From Ruminococcaceae bacterium UBA7030 (GTDB lineage: Bacteria; Bacillota; Clostridia; Oscillospirales; Acutalibacteraceae): 13,211 nt of DNA. Location of the stretch: positions 1 to 13,211 of the forward strand of contig DLBD01000139.1 in assembly GCA_002494125.1 (NCBI GenBank). Direction: 5' to 3'. Made by a program: the position numbers and the translations under genes. Position 1 is the stretch's first letter. The number at the start of each line of letters is the position of its first letter. The notes beneath the pieces are model-generated. The model was not told where the DNA came from. It saw only the letters and a program-made list of their open reading frames with translations, and searched no databases. Shown one piece after another: positions 1 through 7,263 of this stretch.

Positions 1-786
1 GGCAACGGTATTTCAATTATCCTTTTCGCAGGTATCGTTTCTCGTTTCCCGACACTTATCAGACAGCTCTTCCAGTACATCAATACCGGACACACAGTAT
101 ATAAAATACTCGTTCCAGTAGTAGTTGTATGCTTCCTTCTTATGATTGCATACATCGTATTTATGGACAATTCTGAAAGAAGACTTCCTATCACATACGC
201 AAAGCGCGTTGTAGGAAGAAAGCAGATGGGCGGTCAAAACACTCATATGCCTATTAAGGTAAATATGAGCGGCGTACTTCCTGTAATCTTTGCTTCTTCA
301 ATTCTTTCACTTCCCGGTACTGTACAGATGTTCATCAAGAACCAGCCGGCTGAAGACAGCTTCTGGGGCAAATTCTTTGATGCATTCCAGGGAGATTCAT
401 GGTGGTATGCAGGAATGTATTTCCTTCTTATCATATTCTTTGCCTATTTCTACAGTACAATCCAGTACAATCCTATTGAAATGGCAAATAATCTTCGTAA
501 GAATAACGGCGCAATCCCGGGTATTCGTCCCGGCAGACCAACATCTGATTACATTCTCAGAGTGTTATCAAGACTCACCCTTATCGGTGCATTGATGCTT
601 TCAGTAATCGCATTGTTCCCAATCGTTTACTCGCTCATCTGTAATGCAGCTCTTAAGGATATCGGCGGTATGACAATTTCACTCGGCGGTACATCGCTTA
701 TCATTATGTGCGGTGTTGCTCTTGAAACTGTTAAGCAGCTTGAGTCACAGATGATGATGCGTCATTATAAGGGCTTCCTTGACTAA
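1..786 (+). CDS. secY: Protein translocase subunit SecY, 3' part (261 residues)
   Basis: The reading frame is open from base 1, so the gene starts upstream of the window. SecY forms the membrane channel of the Sec translocon with SecE and SecG. The visible part covers roughly the C-terminal 60% of a protein usually about 430 residues long. It contains the cytosolic loop with YAKRVVGRKQ and the motif GGQNTHMPIKVNMSGVLPVI, which is typical of the SecY loop that contacts the ribosome and SecA. Several hydrophobic segments follow, including one near FFAYFYSTIQYNP and one near LIGALMLSVIALFP, and the C-terminus ends at MMRHYKGFLD. The position directly before adk is the standard spc-operon arrangement. 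Identification is secure; only the N-terminal part is missing, because of the window edge. Confidence 0.97.
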   Translation, partial: GNGISIILFAGIVSRFPTLIRQLFQYINTGHTVYKILVPVVVVCFLLMIAYIVFMDNSERRLPITYAKRVVGRKQMGGQNTHMPIKVNMSGVLPVIFASSILSLPGTVQMFIKNQPAEDSFWGKFFDAFQGDSWWYAGMYFLLIIFFAYFYSTIQYNPIEMANNLRKNNGAIPGIRPGRPTSDYILRVLSRLTLIGALMLSVIALFPIVYSLICNAALKDIGGMTISLGGTSLIIMCGVALETVKQLESQMMMRHYKGFLD

Positions 787-802
787 TACAAAGGAGATAA
801 AT

Positions 803-1435
803 ATGAATCTTATTCTTTTAGGAGCACCGGGTGCCGGTAAAGGTACTCAGGCAGAAAAGATTGTTGAAAAGTATAATATCCCTGCAATTTCAACGGGCAA
901 CATTATCCGCGCCGCTCTCAAAAACGGAACGGAGATGGGCTTAAAGGCTAAGTCTTATATGGAGGCTGGCCAGTTAGTTCCCGACGAGGTTGTAATCGGC
1001 ATTATTCAGGACAGACTTAAAGAAGATGATTGTAAAAACGGCTTCATTCTTGACGGCTTTCCGAGAACCATTCCTCAGGCTCAGGCTCTTGAGGATATGG
1101 GAGTTCAGATTGACAAGGTAGTTGATATCGAGGTTTCTGACGAGGCTATCACAAAAAGAATGAGCGGTCGCCGCGTATGTTCAAAGTGTGCTAACTCTTA
1201 TCATTTAGAATATAAGAAACCAAAGGTTGACGGCATATGTGATGCATGCGGCGGTGAATTAGTACAGCGTAAGGACGATGCTCCCGAAACCGTTCAGGCA
1301 AGACTTGTTGAGTATCACGAGATGACAGAGCCGCTCAAGGATTTCTATGAGAAGCTCGGCAAGCTCGTAATCGTTAACGGTCAGGAAGAGGTTAAGGACA
1401 CAACAGCACTCGTTTTTGCTGCATTGGAGGATTAA
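803..1435 (+). CDS. adk: Adenylate kinase, zinc-binding LID type
   Basis: Adenylate kinase catalyses ATP + AMP to 2 ADP in the cytosol. The 210-residue product has the P-loop GAPGAGKGT at residues 7-15, the AMP-site segment STGNIIR near 30-36, the DGFPRT motif at 84-89, and a long LID domain. Four cysteines in the LID (C126, C129, C146, C149 in CSKC and CDAC) form the structural zinc site common in Gram-positive enzymes. I chose the ATG at 803 because it is preceded by AAGGAG at 791-796 and gives the canonical MNLILLGAPG start. An upstream in-frame ATG at 779 lies inside the end of secY and would add eight atypical residues. The gene follows secY by 16 nt and is separated from map by one base, so it is co-transcribed and probably translationally coupled. 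Confidence 0.97.
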   Translation: MNLILLGAPGAGKGTQAEKIVEKYNIPAISTGNIIRAALKNGTEMGLKAKSYMEAGQLVPDEVVIGIIQDRLKEDDCKNGFILDGFPRTIPQAQALEDMGVQIDKVVDIEVSDEAITKRMSGRRVCSKCANSYHLEYKKPKVDGICDACGGELVQRKDDAPETVQARLVEYHEMTEPLKDFYEKLGKLVIVNGQEEVKDTTALVFAALED

Positions 1436-1436
1436 C

Positions 1437-2186
1437 ATGATAGTGCTTAAAAGTAGTCGTGAACTTGAGCTTATGAAAGAAGCTTGTCAGATTTCGGCTG
1501 AAGCATTAATGGTAGCAGGTGAGGCGGTAAAGCCCGGCGTTTCCACAAAGGAAATTGACGAAATTGCCTACAAGTTTATAAAGAAACACGGCGCAACGCC
1601 AAACTTTCTTAACTACGGCGGTTTTCCTGCTACTGCATGTATATCTATAAATGATGAAGTTATCCACGGCATCCCGAGTCATGACCGAATCATCCGGGAG
1701 GGTGATATCGTAAGCATCGACTTGGGTGCTGCGAAAAACGGCTATAACGGTGATAACGCTGCCACATTTGCTGCAGGGACTTGCTCTCCCGAGGCAAAGC
1801 GGCTGATGGACACGACCAGAGAAGCGATGTTCAAGGGCATCGAACAGGCTGTCCCAGGCAACAGAATCGGCGATATAGGATTTGCAGTTCAGAGCTATTG
1901 CGAGGAGCGTGGATACGGTGTTGTTCGTGAGTATGTAGGTCACGGCGTAGGCACCAAGCTTCATGAAGAGCCAAGCGTACCAAACTTCGGTCACGCAGGT
2001 CGCGGTATCAGACTGTTACCCGGAATGACATTGGCAATTGAACCGATGATAAATCTGGGAACCCACAAGGTTAAACAGCTTTCAGACGGATGGACTGTTA
2101 AGACTGCGGACGGCAAGCTTTCAGCTCATTTTGAAAACACAATTGCCATCACGGCAAACGGTCCGGTCATTATGACAAAGGTCTGA
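1437..2186 (+). CDS. map: Methionine aminopeptidase, type I
   Basis: The enzyme removes the N-terminal methionine from nascent proteins with small second residues. The 249-residue product is the normal length for a type Ia enzyme without an N-terminal extension. The five metal ligands are all identifiable: D95 and D106 in SIDLG...YNGD, H169 in GHGVG, E202 in IEPM, and E233 in HFENT. The substrate-contacting His is H77 in VIHGIP. The residue after E233-adjacent Phe/Glu is Asn (FENT) rather than the FEHT form seen in many homologues; this position is not a metal ligand. The start at 1437 is preferred over an in-frame ATG at 1416 because MIVLKSSRELELM is the usual N-terminus and GGAGG at 1426-1430 lies inside the end of adk at good spacing. 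Confidence 0.97.
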   Translation: MIVLKSSRELELMKEACQISAEALMVAGEAVKPGVSTKEIDEIAYKFIKKHGATPNFLNYGGFPATACISINDEVIHGIPSHDRIIREGDIVSIDLGAAKNGYNGDNAATFAAGTCSPEAKRLMDTTREAMFKGIEQAVPGNRIGDIGFAVQSYCEERGYGVVREYVGHGVGTKLHEEPSVPNFGHAGRGIRLLPGMTLAIEPMINLGTHKVKQLSDGWTVKTADGKLSAHFENTIAITANGPVIMTKV

Positions 2187-2314
2187 AGCTTTTGAAATCA
2201 ATTGCAGGCGAAAAAGTGTTGTCAAGGTGTGTATTTAATGACAGCATGAGCCGTAATGTGATTTCGGTTAATTAAAATACATCAATCGTAATAATATATT
2301 TAGCGAGGTATGAG

Positions 2315-2533
2315 ATGTCAAAGTCAGATATGATTGAAGTTGAGGGTACAGTGGTTGAGGTTTTACCAAACACGACCTTTAAGGTTTCACTTCAAAACAA
2401 CCACATCGTTATTGCTCATATCAGCGGAAAGCTTCGAATGAATAATATTCGTATTCTTCCCGGTGATAAGGTAACAATTGAGATGTCACCGTACGATCTT
2501 ACAAAGGGTCGTATCATATGGCGCTCAAAGTAA
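2315..2533 (+). CDS. infA: Translation initiation factor IF-1
   Basis: IF-1 binds the ribosomal A site during initiation and helps IF-2 and IF-3 select the initiator tRNA. The 72-residue product is exactly the family length and is a single S1/OB-fold. It carries the family signatures IEVEGTVVEVLPN, HISGKLRMNNIRILPGDKV and the C-terminal SPYDLTKGRIIWR. A moderate ribosome binding site, AGCGAGG, lies a few bases before the ATG. The gene sits between map and rpmJ as in other Firmicutes, but the gap after map (about 128 nt) is much larger than elsewhere in this operon. Confidence 0.97.
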   Translation: MSKSDMIEVEGTVVEVLPNTTFKVSLQNNHIVIAHISGKLRMNNIRILPGDKVTIEMSPYDLTKGRIIWRSK

Positions 2534-2558
2534 TGTAATAATAAGGAGGATATTCAAA

Positions 2559-2672
2559 ATGAAAGTTAGACCTTCTGTAAAGAAAATTTGCGAAAAGTGC
2601 AAAGTAATCAAGCGCAATGGAAAAGTAATGGTTATCTGTGAAAATCCAAAGCACAAACAGCGTCAGGGTTAA
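2559..2672 (+). CDS. rpmJ: 50S ribosomal protein L36 (bL36), zinc form
   Basis: This is the smallest protein of the large subunit, 37 residues, starting MKVRPSVKKICEKCK. The zinc ligands C11, C14, C27 and H32 are all present, so this is the zinc-containing form. A strong AAGGAGG at 2543-2549 precedes the ATG at 2559. A longer frame extends upstream into the end of infA, but the ribosome binding site and the invariant N-terminus fix the start here. It lies 25 nt after infA and 35 nt before rpsM, the usual order. Confidence 0.97.
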   Translation: MKVRPSVKKICEKCKVIKRNGKVMVICENPKHKQRQG

Positions 2673-2707
2673 TCCCCCTGCATTAAAAATCGGAGGTAAA
2701 CTATAAT

Positions 2708-3076
2708 ATGGCACGTATTTCAGGTGTTGACTTACCTAATGACAAGAGAGTAGAAATCGGCCTTACCTACATTTACGGTATCGGTCTTACTACCTCTAAA
2801 AAGGTTCTTGCAACTACCGGCATCAACCCGGACACACGTTGCAGAGATTTAACAGAAGATGATGTTAAAAAGCTTAGTGACTATATCACTAACAATCTTA
2901 CTGTTGAGGGTGACCTTCGCAGAGATACAGCTTTTGACATTAAAAGACTTATCGAAATTGGTTGCTATCGTGGCGTAAGACACAGAAAGGGTCTTCCTGT
3001 AAGAGGACAGACCTCTAAGAATAATGCGCGTACACGTAAGGGTCCGAAGAAGACCATAGCAAATAAGAAGAAATAA
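2708..3076 (+). CDS. rpsM: 30S ribosomal protein S13 (uS13)
   Basis: S13 sits in the head of the small subunit and contacts the P-site tRNA and the large subunit. The 122-residue product starts MARISGVDLPNDKRVEIGL, has the helix-turn-helix stretch IYGIGLTTSKKVL, and carries the conserved GCYRGVRHRKGLPVRGQ motif near residues 85-102. The basic tail is rich in Lys and Arg (NARTRKGPKKTIANKKK) and contacts tRNA. GGAGG at 2692-2696 is the ribosome binding site. It is followed 19 nt later by rpsK. Confidence 0.97.
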   Translation: MARISGVDLPNDKRVEIGLTYIYGIGLTTSKKVLATTGINPDTRCRDLTEDDVKKLSDYITNNLTVEGDLRRDTAFDIKRLIEIGCYRGVRHRKGLPVRGQTSKNNARTRKGPKKTIANKKK

Positions 3077-3095
3077 GTAGGAGGAAACAAACAGT

Positions 3096-3491
3096 ATGGC
3101 TACTAAAAAGACCACAGGCTCACGTAAGCGTCGTGAGAAGAAAAATATTGAGCGTGGTGCTGCCCATATTCAATCAACCTTCAACAACACAATCGTTACA
3201 ATTACCGATATGAACGGTAATGCAGTTTCATGGGCTTCAGCAGGCGAAATGGGCTTCAGAGGTTCAAGAAAGTCTACTCCGTTCGCTGCTGCAACTGCTG
3301 CAGAAACAGCTGCAAAGACGGCTGTTGACTACGGTATGAAGACTGTTGAAGTTTATGTTAAGGGACCTGGCTCAGGTCGTGAATCAGCTATCAGAGCTCT
3401 TCAGACAGCAGGTCTGGATGTAAGTCTTATTAAAGATGTTACTCCTATTCCGCACAATGGCTGCCGTCCACCAAAAAGACGCCGCGTATAG
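3096..3491 (+). CDS. rpsK: 30S ribosomal protein S11 (uS11)
   Basis: S11 is a platform protein of the 30S subunit near the mRNA exit region. The 131-residue product has the signatures AHIQSTFNNTIVTITD, GFRGSRKSTPFAAA and VKGPGSGRESAIRAL, and ends in the invariant DVTPIPHNGCRPPKRRRV. The Asn-Gly pair at 121-122 is the site known in this family for isoaspartate formation. AGGAGG at 3079-3084 precedes the ATG. The short basic N-terminal stretch (KKTTGSRKRREKK) is typical for Gram-positive versions. Confidence 0.97.
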   Translation: MATKKTTGSRKRREKKNIERGAAHIQSTFNNTIVTITDMNGNAVSWASAGEMGFRGSRKSTPFAAATAAETAAKTAVDYGMKTVEVYVKGPGSGRESAIRALQTAGLDVSLIKDVTPIPHNGCRPPKRRRV

Positions 3492-3516
3492 TATATAAAC
3501 TTGGAGGTTACTTGAT

Positions 3517-4143
3517 ATGGCAAGATATACAGGACCTGCTTGTAAGCTTTGTCGTCGTGAGGGTAAAAAGCTTTTCCTCAAGGGTGACAGATGTTATACA
3601 GGCAAATGTGCACTTGAGCGCCGCTCATATGCACCTGGCCAGCACGGTCAGAACAGAAAGAAGACTACAGAATATGGTCTTCAGCTTCGTGCGAAGCAGT
3701 CTGCTCGTCGTTACTACGGTATTAACGAGGGACAGTTCCACAAGTATTTTCTTATGGCAGAACGCAAGGAAGGCGTTACAGGTACAAACCTTCTCCAGCT
3801 TTGCGAAAGCCGTTTAGATAATGTTGTTTATACAGCAGGCTTTGCAAGCTCAAGAGCTCAGGCTCGTCAGCTTGTAAACCATGCACACTTTACTGTAAAC
3901 GGACATAAGGTTGATATTCCTTCATATCTCCTTAAGGCAGGCGATGTTGTTGCAGTTAAGGACACAAGCAAGACTACTGACGAGTTCAAGGGCCTTGTTG
4001 AGTCAAATGCAGGCAGACCTGTTCCACAGTGGGTTGATGCAAATAAAGATGCTATGGAAGCAAAGATTGTTAAGCTTCCTGACAGAGAAGAGATTACAAC
4101 TCCTGTCGAAGAGCATTTAATCGTTGAGTTCTACTCTCGTTAA
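3517..4143 (+). CDS. rpsD: 30S ribosomal protein S4 (uS4), zinc-binding form
   Basis: S4 nucleates assembly of the 30S body and helps form the mRNA entry tunnel. The 208-residue product starts MARYTGPACKLCRREG and keeps four cysteines (C9, C12, C26, C31), the zinc-binding form; many bacteria have a Cys-free S4. The S4 RNA-binding fold spans about residues 99-160 (RLDNVVYTAGFASSRAQARQ then HFTVNGHKVDIPS). The C-terminus LIVEFYSR is canonical. GGAGG near 3503-3507 is the ribosome binding site. In other bacteria S4 represses its own operon through an mRNA structure; I see no clear counterpart here, though 61 nt separate rpsD from rpoA. Confidence 0.97.
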   Translation: MARYTGPACKLCRREGKKLFLKGDRCYTGKCALERRSYAPGQHGQNRKKTTEYGLQLRAKQSARRYYGINEGQFHKYFLMAERKEGVTGTNLLQLCESRLDNVVYTAGFASSRAQARQLVNHAHFTVNGHKVDIPSYLLKAGDVVAVKDTSKTTDEFKGLVESNAGRPVPQWVDANKDAMEAKIVKLPDREEITTPVEEHLIVEFYSR

Positions 4144-4204
4144 TAGCATATTTTTGCTGCTAATGAGCGAAAACAAAATACAGATATTTTTAGGAGGCTT
4201 TTAG

Positions 4205-5161
4205 ATGATAGAAATTGATAAGCCTAAAATCGAGATTGTAGATGTGTCTACTATCGGAAGTAGAAGCACAGGCAGATTCATTGTTGAGCCGCTCGAGAGA
4301 GGTTTCGGCACAACACTTGGTAACGGAATGAGAAGAGTTCTTCTTTCCTCACTTCCGGGCTATGCTATTACTTCTGTAAAGATTGATGGTGTTTTACACG
4401 AGTTTTCAACTATTCCTCACGTTAAAGAGGATGTTACTGAAATCGTACTTAATCTTAAAAATGTAATTCTTAAGATTCATGACGAAAATCCAAAGACTCT
4501 TTACATTGATGTAACGGGCGAGGGAGAGATTACAGCCGGCGATATACAGCATGACTCAGATGTTGAAATTCTCAACCCTGACCTTCATATTGCATATCTT
4601 GATGAAGGTGCACACGTTGTTATGGAGCTCACTGCTGACAACGGCAGAGGCTATGTAACCTGTGACAGAAATAAGCAGTTGATGAATTTACCAATTGGTA
4701 CAATCGCTATCGACTCTATCTATACACCTGTTCTTAAGGTTAATTACACAGTAGAAAACACCCGTGTCGGTCAGCAGACTGACCTTGACAAGCTCATTCT
4801 CGACATTGAGACAGACGGTACTATCCCGGCTGACGAGGCAGCTTCACTCGCTGCTAAAATTCTCAATGACCACTTAATGCTCTTCGTTGATTTATCCGAG
4901 GAAATCGGAAATCAGGACATTATGGTTGAAAAGGATGACGACAGCAAGGAGAAGGCTCTTGAAATGACTATTGAAGAGCTTGACCTTTCAGTTCGTTCTT
5001 TCAACTGTCTCAAGAGAGCAGGCATTAACACAGTCGAAGATTTAATCGGCAAAACAGAAGAAGACATGATGAAAGTTAGAAACCTTGGTAGAAAGTCACT
5101 TGACGAGGTCGTAGCAAAGCTCGACTCACTTGGTTTCAAGCTTAGTCAGGAAGAGGACTAA
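4205..5161 (+). CDS. rpoA: RNA polymerase alpha subunit
   Basis: Alpha dimerises to nucleate RNA polymerase assembly, and its C-terminal domain binds UP elements and activators. The 318-residue product has the N-terminal dimerisation domain (about 1-230), including the motif FGTTLGNGMRRVLLSSLPG near residue 34. A linker rich in Asp and Lys follows (KDDDSKEKA). The C-terminal domain has VRSFNCLKRAGINTVEDL, where R264 corresponds to the DNA-contacting Arg 265 of E. coli, and then RNLGRKSLDEV. AGGAGG at 4192-4197 precedes the ATG. rplQ follows 14 nt later. Confidence 0.98.
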   Translation: MIEIDKPKIEIVDVSTIGSRSTGRFIVEPLERGFGTTLGNGMRRVLLSSLPGYAITSVKIDGVLHEFSTIPHVKEDVTEIVLNLKNVILKIHDENPKTLYIDVTGEGEITAGDIQHDSDVEILNPDLHIAYLDEGAHVVMELTADNGRGYVTCDRNKQLMNLPIGTIAIDSIYTPVLKVNYTVENTRVGQQTDLDKLILDIETDGTIPADEAASLAAKILNDHLMLFVDLSEEIGNQDIMVEKDDDSKEKALEMTIEELDLSVRSFNCLKRAGINTVEDLIGKTEEDMMKVRNLGRKSLDEVVAKLDSLGFKLSQEED

Positions 5162-5175
5162 AGGAGGGAATTTCA

Positions 5176-5517
5176 ATGCCAGGTAGCAGAAAGCTGGGCC
5201 GCCCTACTGATCAGAGAAGGGCTATGCTCAGAGGTATGGTTACTTATCTTTTAGAAAACGGCAAGATTGAAACAACCGTTACAAGAGCTAAAGAGGTTCG
5301 TGCAATGGCTGAGAAGATGATCACTCTCGGCAAAAACGATACTCTTCATTCAAGAAGACAGGTTCTTGCTTATGTTACAAAGGAAGACGTTGTAAAGAAG
5401 CTTTTTGATGAGATTGCTCCGAAATATGAAGACAGAAACGGTGGATACTGCCGTATTATCAAAACAGGCCCTCGTCGCGGAGACGCTGCAGAGATGTGTA
5501 TCATCGAGCTTGTTTAA
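5176..5517 (+). CDS. rplQ: 50S ribosomal protein L17 (bL17)
   Basis: L17 lies near the peptide exit tunnel of the 50S subunit. The 113-residue product has the family signatures MPGSRKLGRPTDQRRAMLR, IETTVTRAKEVRAMAEKMI and the C-terminal NGGYCRIIKTGPRRGDAAE followed by IIELV. AGGAGG at 5162-5167 begins right after the rpoA stop. It is the last gene of the ribosomal superoperon here; a strong terminator follows within 25 nt. No energy-coupling-factor transporter genes follow, unlike in many Firmicutes. Confidence 0.97.
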   Translation: MPGSRKLGRPTDQRRAMLRGMVTYLLENGKIETTVTRAKEVRAMAEKMITLGKNDTLHSRRQVLAYVTKEDVVKKLFDEIAPKYEDRNGGYCRIIKTGPRRGDAAEMCIIELV

Positions 5518-5535
5518 CAGATAATATAACAAAAT

Positions 5536-5566
5536 AAAATCGGGAGGATTTTCCTCCCGATTTTTT
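5536..5566 (+). terminator. Intrinsic terminator after rplQ
   Basis: CGGGAGGA at 5541-5548 pairs perfectly with TCCTCCCG at 5552-5559 around a TTT loop. A-T pairs extend the stem on both sides, and a run of six to seven T residues follows. It closes the ribosomal operon. The A-run before the stem means it may also work on the opposite strand. Confidence 0.93.
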
Positions 5567-5618
5567 ATGTCACATTTTTCATTAAATCTTCTCTTATTAA
5601 ATATGGAGGGGATTGTTT

Positions 5619-6677
5619 TTGAAAAACGGAAAAATTGAACTTTTGCGTTTTGCTATGTGTATTTCGGTATTGCTCTATCACCTTGGCAGAGACTTGCTTG
5701 TAGATATATCAGAATACAGCAAATGGCTCTCATTTTTCGCAAACGGAAGAAGCGGCGTGGAATTCTTCTTTATTGTATCAGGATTTCTGATGGCAAAAAG
5801 CGCAAAGAAAAGTATGGACACCCCTGTTCCCGCAGGAAAAGCGACGATATTGTTTTTGTGGAATAAGATTAAAAGGCTTTTTATACCTCATATTCTTGTT
5901 ACAGCCGTTATGATATGTTATATTATATATACATATATTGATCCGGTTAATTCAATTTTTTCAAGGCTTTCAAGTATATTCTTTCTTCAACGTACCGGTA
6001 TAGGCGCAGCTGCATTTTCAGGAGTTGAATGGTATATATCCTCGATGCTTATTGCAATGGCAGTAATATATCCTTTACTAAAATTGAACTATGATTTTAC
6101 TGCTAGAGCACTTGCGCCTGTCGGCTCTCTGCTCCTTCTGGGGTATCTTACGCAAAAATACGGAGCACTGCCGAATTACAGTGTTATAACAGGCGTCACC
6201 TTTAATGCAAATATCAGAGCTGTTGGTGTAATGCTTCTTGGCGTATGCTGTTTTGAAGCTTCGCTGCTTTTAAAGAATAATGCTATTATAAAGAAGCATC
6301 CGATATCTCTTGTTTTAACAGAAAATCTGTGTTATATAGTATTTGGATTATATATGTTATCATCACTCAGTATGTCCTATAATGCGCTTGCAGCACTGAT
6401 TTGTGCTGCAGGTGTGGCTATAACCTTTGCAAGAGATAGCCTTGCTTTTTATAACAATAGATTTATATACTTTCTCGGAGAACTGTCATATCCTGTATAT
6501 CTGTGTCAGAACTTTTCCAGAAAGATTGTACTTTATGCTTTACCGCAGCTGCGAATTCATCAAACGGTAATACTTGTTTTATTGCTGTCGGTATTACTTG
6601 GAATATCTGTTGATTTTACAACAAGAATTATTTATAAGCTTATAATCAGGAAAACCAGAGGAGAAGTAAATGCCTGA
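5619..6677 (+). CDS. Membrane acyltransferase, acyltransferase_3 family (OafA/OatA-like)
   Basis: The 352-residue product looks like a multi-pass membrane O-acyltransferase of family 3, which transfers acyl groups (often acetyl) to sugars of cell-surface polymers. The signatures are IELLRF at residues 6-11, with conserved R10, then VLLYH ending in H21, GVEFFFIVSGFLMAKS near 46-61 and ELSYPVYLCQNF near the C-terminus. About ten hydrophobic segments are visible. It lacks the extracellular SGNH domain of full OatA proteins, so the acceptor cannot be named. I start at TTG 5619 because GGAGG at 5605-5609 is nine bases upstream; an in-frame TTG at 5613 is too close. It begins about 50 nt after the ribosomal terminator. 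The stop overlaps the next start by 8 nt, implying coupled translation with the sigma factor gene. Its A+T content is visibly higher than that of the ribosomal genes. The family is likely; substrate and pathway are inferred only loosely. Confidence 0.85.
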   Translation: MKNGKIELLRFAMCISVLLYHLGRDLLVDISEYSKWLSFFANGRSGVEFFFIVSGFLMAKSAKKSMDTPVPAGKATILFLWNKIKRLFIPHILVTAVMICYIIYTYIDPVNSIFSRLSSIFFLQRTGIGAAAFSGVEWYISSMLIAMAVIYPLLKLNYDFTARALAPVGSLLLLGYLTQKYGALPNYSVITGVTFNANIRAVGVMLLGVCCFEASLLLKNNAIIKKHPISLVLTENLCYIVFGLYMLSSLSMSYNALAALICAAGVAITFARDSLAFYNNRFIYFLGELSYPVYLCQNFSRKIVLYALPQLRIHQTVILVLLLSVLLGISVDFTTRIIYKLIIRKTRGEVNA

Positions 6678-7263
6678 GATTGTTTCATATACACCCGAGC
6701 AGATTGATATAATTGTCAAATCCTGTCGAGGCTTACGAAAACAGTTAATTGAATATTGTATGCGATATACACAAACCTTTGAGGATGCGGAGGACTGCGT
6801 AAGCTTTGCTTTTACCGCTATGGTGGAAACACTTAATAAGGGCACCGTGATAAACTATCCCAAGGCGTGGCTTTACAAGGTTTCGCTCAATGAGGCGATA
6901 AGGCTTGAAAAGGAAAGAGCACGCCTTATGGAAAACGACTACCTTAATAATGATTATAAGGACAGTGTTATAGAAAATTCAGGCATCTACGAGCCTGACT
7001 ACCTTGATGAAATCATTGACGATGGCGTGATAAAGCATTGTGCCCTTAAGATAATACAAAGCCTTACAGACGATGAAAAAGCTCTTTATCTTAAATACTA
7101 TACCCAGCACAAAGGACTTAAGGACATTGCAAACGAGCTTGGACTCAGCTATGTAGCAGTAAGGAAAAGGCATCAAAGGCTAAAAGAACATCTTGATAAG
7201 TTGATACAAAACGCAAACGATAACTATTTTGAGGAAGGGAGGGAGAGCGTTGAAAACCGATAA
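6670..7263 (+). CDS. ECF-like sigma-70 family RNA polymerase sigma factor
   Basis: The 197-residue product has the two-domain layout of extracytoplasmic-function sigma factors. Residues about 25-80 look like region 2: LIEYCMRYTQTFEDAEDCVS, then NYPKAWLYKVSLNEAIRLE, matching the usual pattern of DAED followed by AWLY and N. After an acidic linker (85-125), residues 126-175 look like region 4: SLTDDEKALYLKYYTQHKGL, then a helix-turn-helix DIANELGLSYVAVRKRHQRL. There is no region 1.1 or 3, as expected. The ATG at 6670 lies inside the end of the acyltransferase gene and has AGAGGAGAA just upstream. The gene overlaps the next one by 14 nt. Such overlap with a membrane protein gene is the classic sigma/anti-sigma arrangement. 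The target promoters are unknown; I found no repeated ECF-type promoter motif within the window. Confidence 0.85.
   Translation: MPEIVSYTPEQIDIIVKSCRGLRKQLIEYCMRYTQTFEDAEDCVSFAFTAMVETLNKGTVINYPKAWLYKVSLNEAIRLEKERARLMENDYLNNDYKDSVIENSGIYEPDYLDEIIDDGVIKHCALKIIQSLTDDEKALYLKYYTQHKGLKDIANELGLSYVAVRKRHQRLKEHLDKLIQNANDNYFEEGRESVENR

Noticed and set aside
1506..1994. A 162-codon frame on the minus strand inside map
   Set aside because: It is the complement of a clearly conserved enzyme gene, has no recognisable motif, and lacks a ribosome binding site.
4144..4204. Possible terminator TAGCA/TGCTA between rpsD and rpoA
   Set aside because: Five mostly A-T pairs around a nine-base loop with no T-run after the stem is too weak; the operon must continue into rpoA.
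5567..5612. Promoter for the acyltransferase operon, including an ECF-type autoregulatory promoter
   Set aside because: The segment is A+T rich, but no convincing -35/-10 pair, and no TGAAAC/CGTC-type ECF pair, can be placed at proper spacing.
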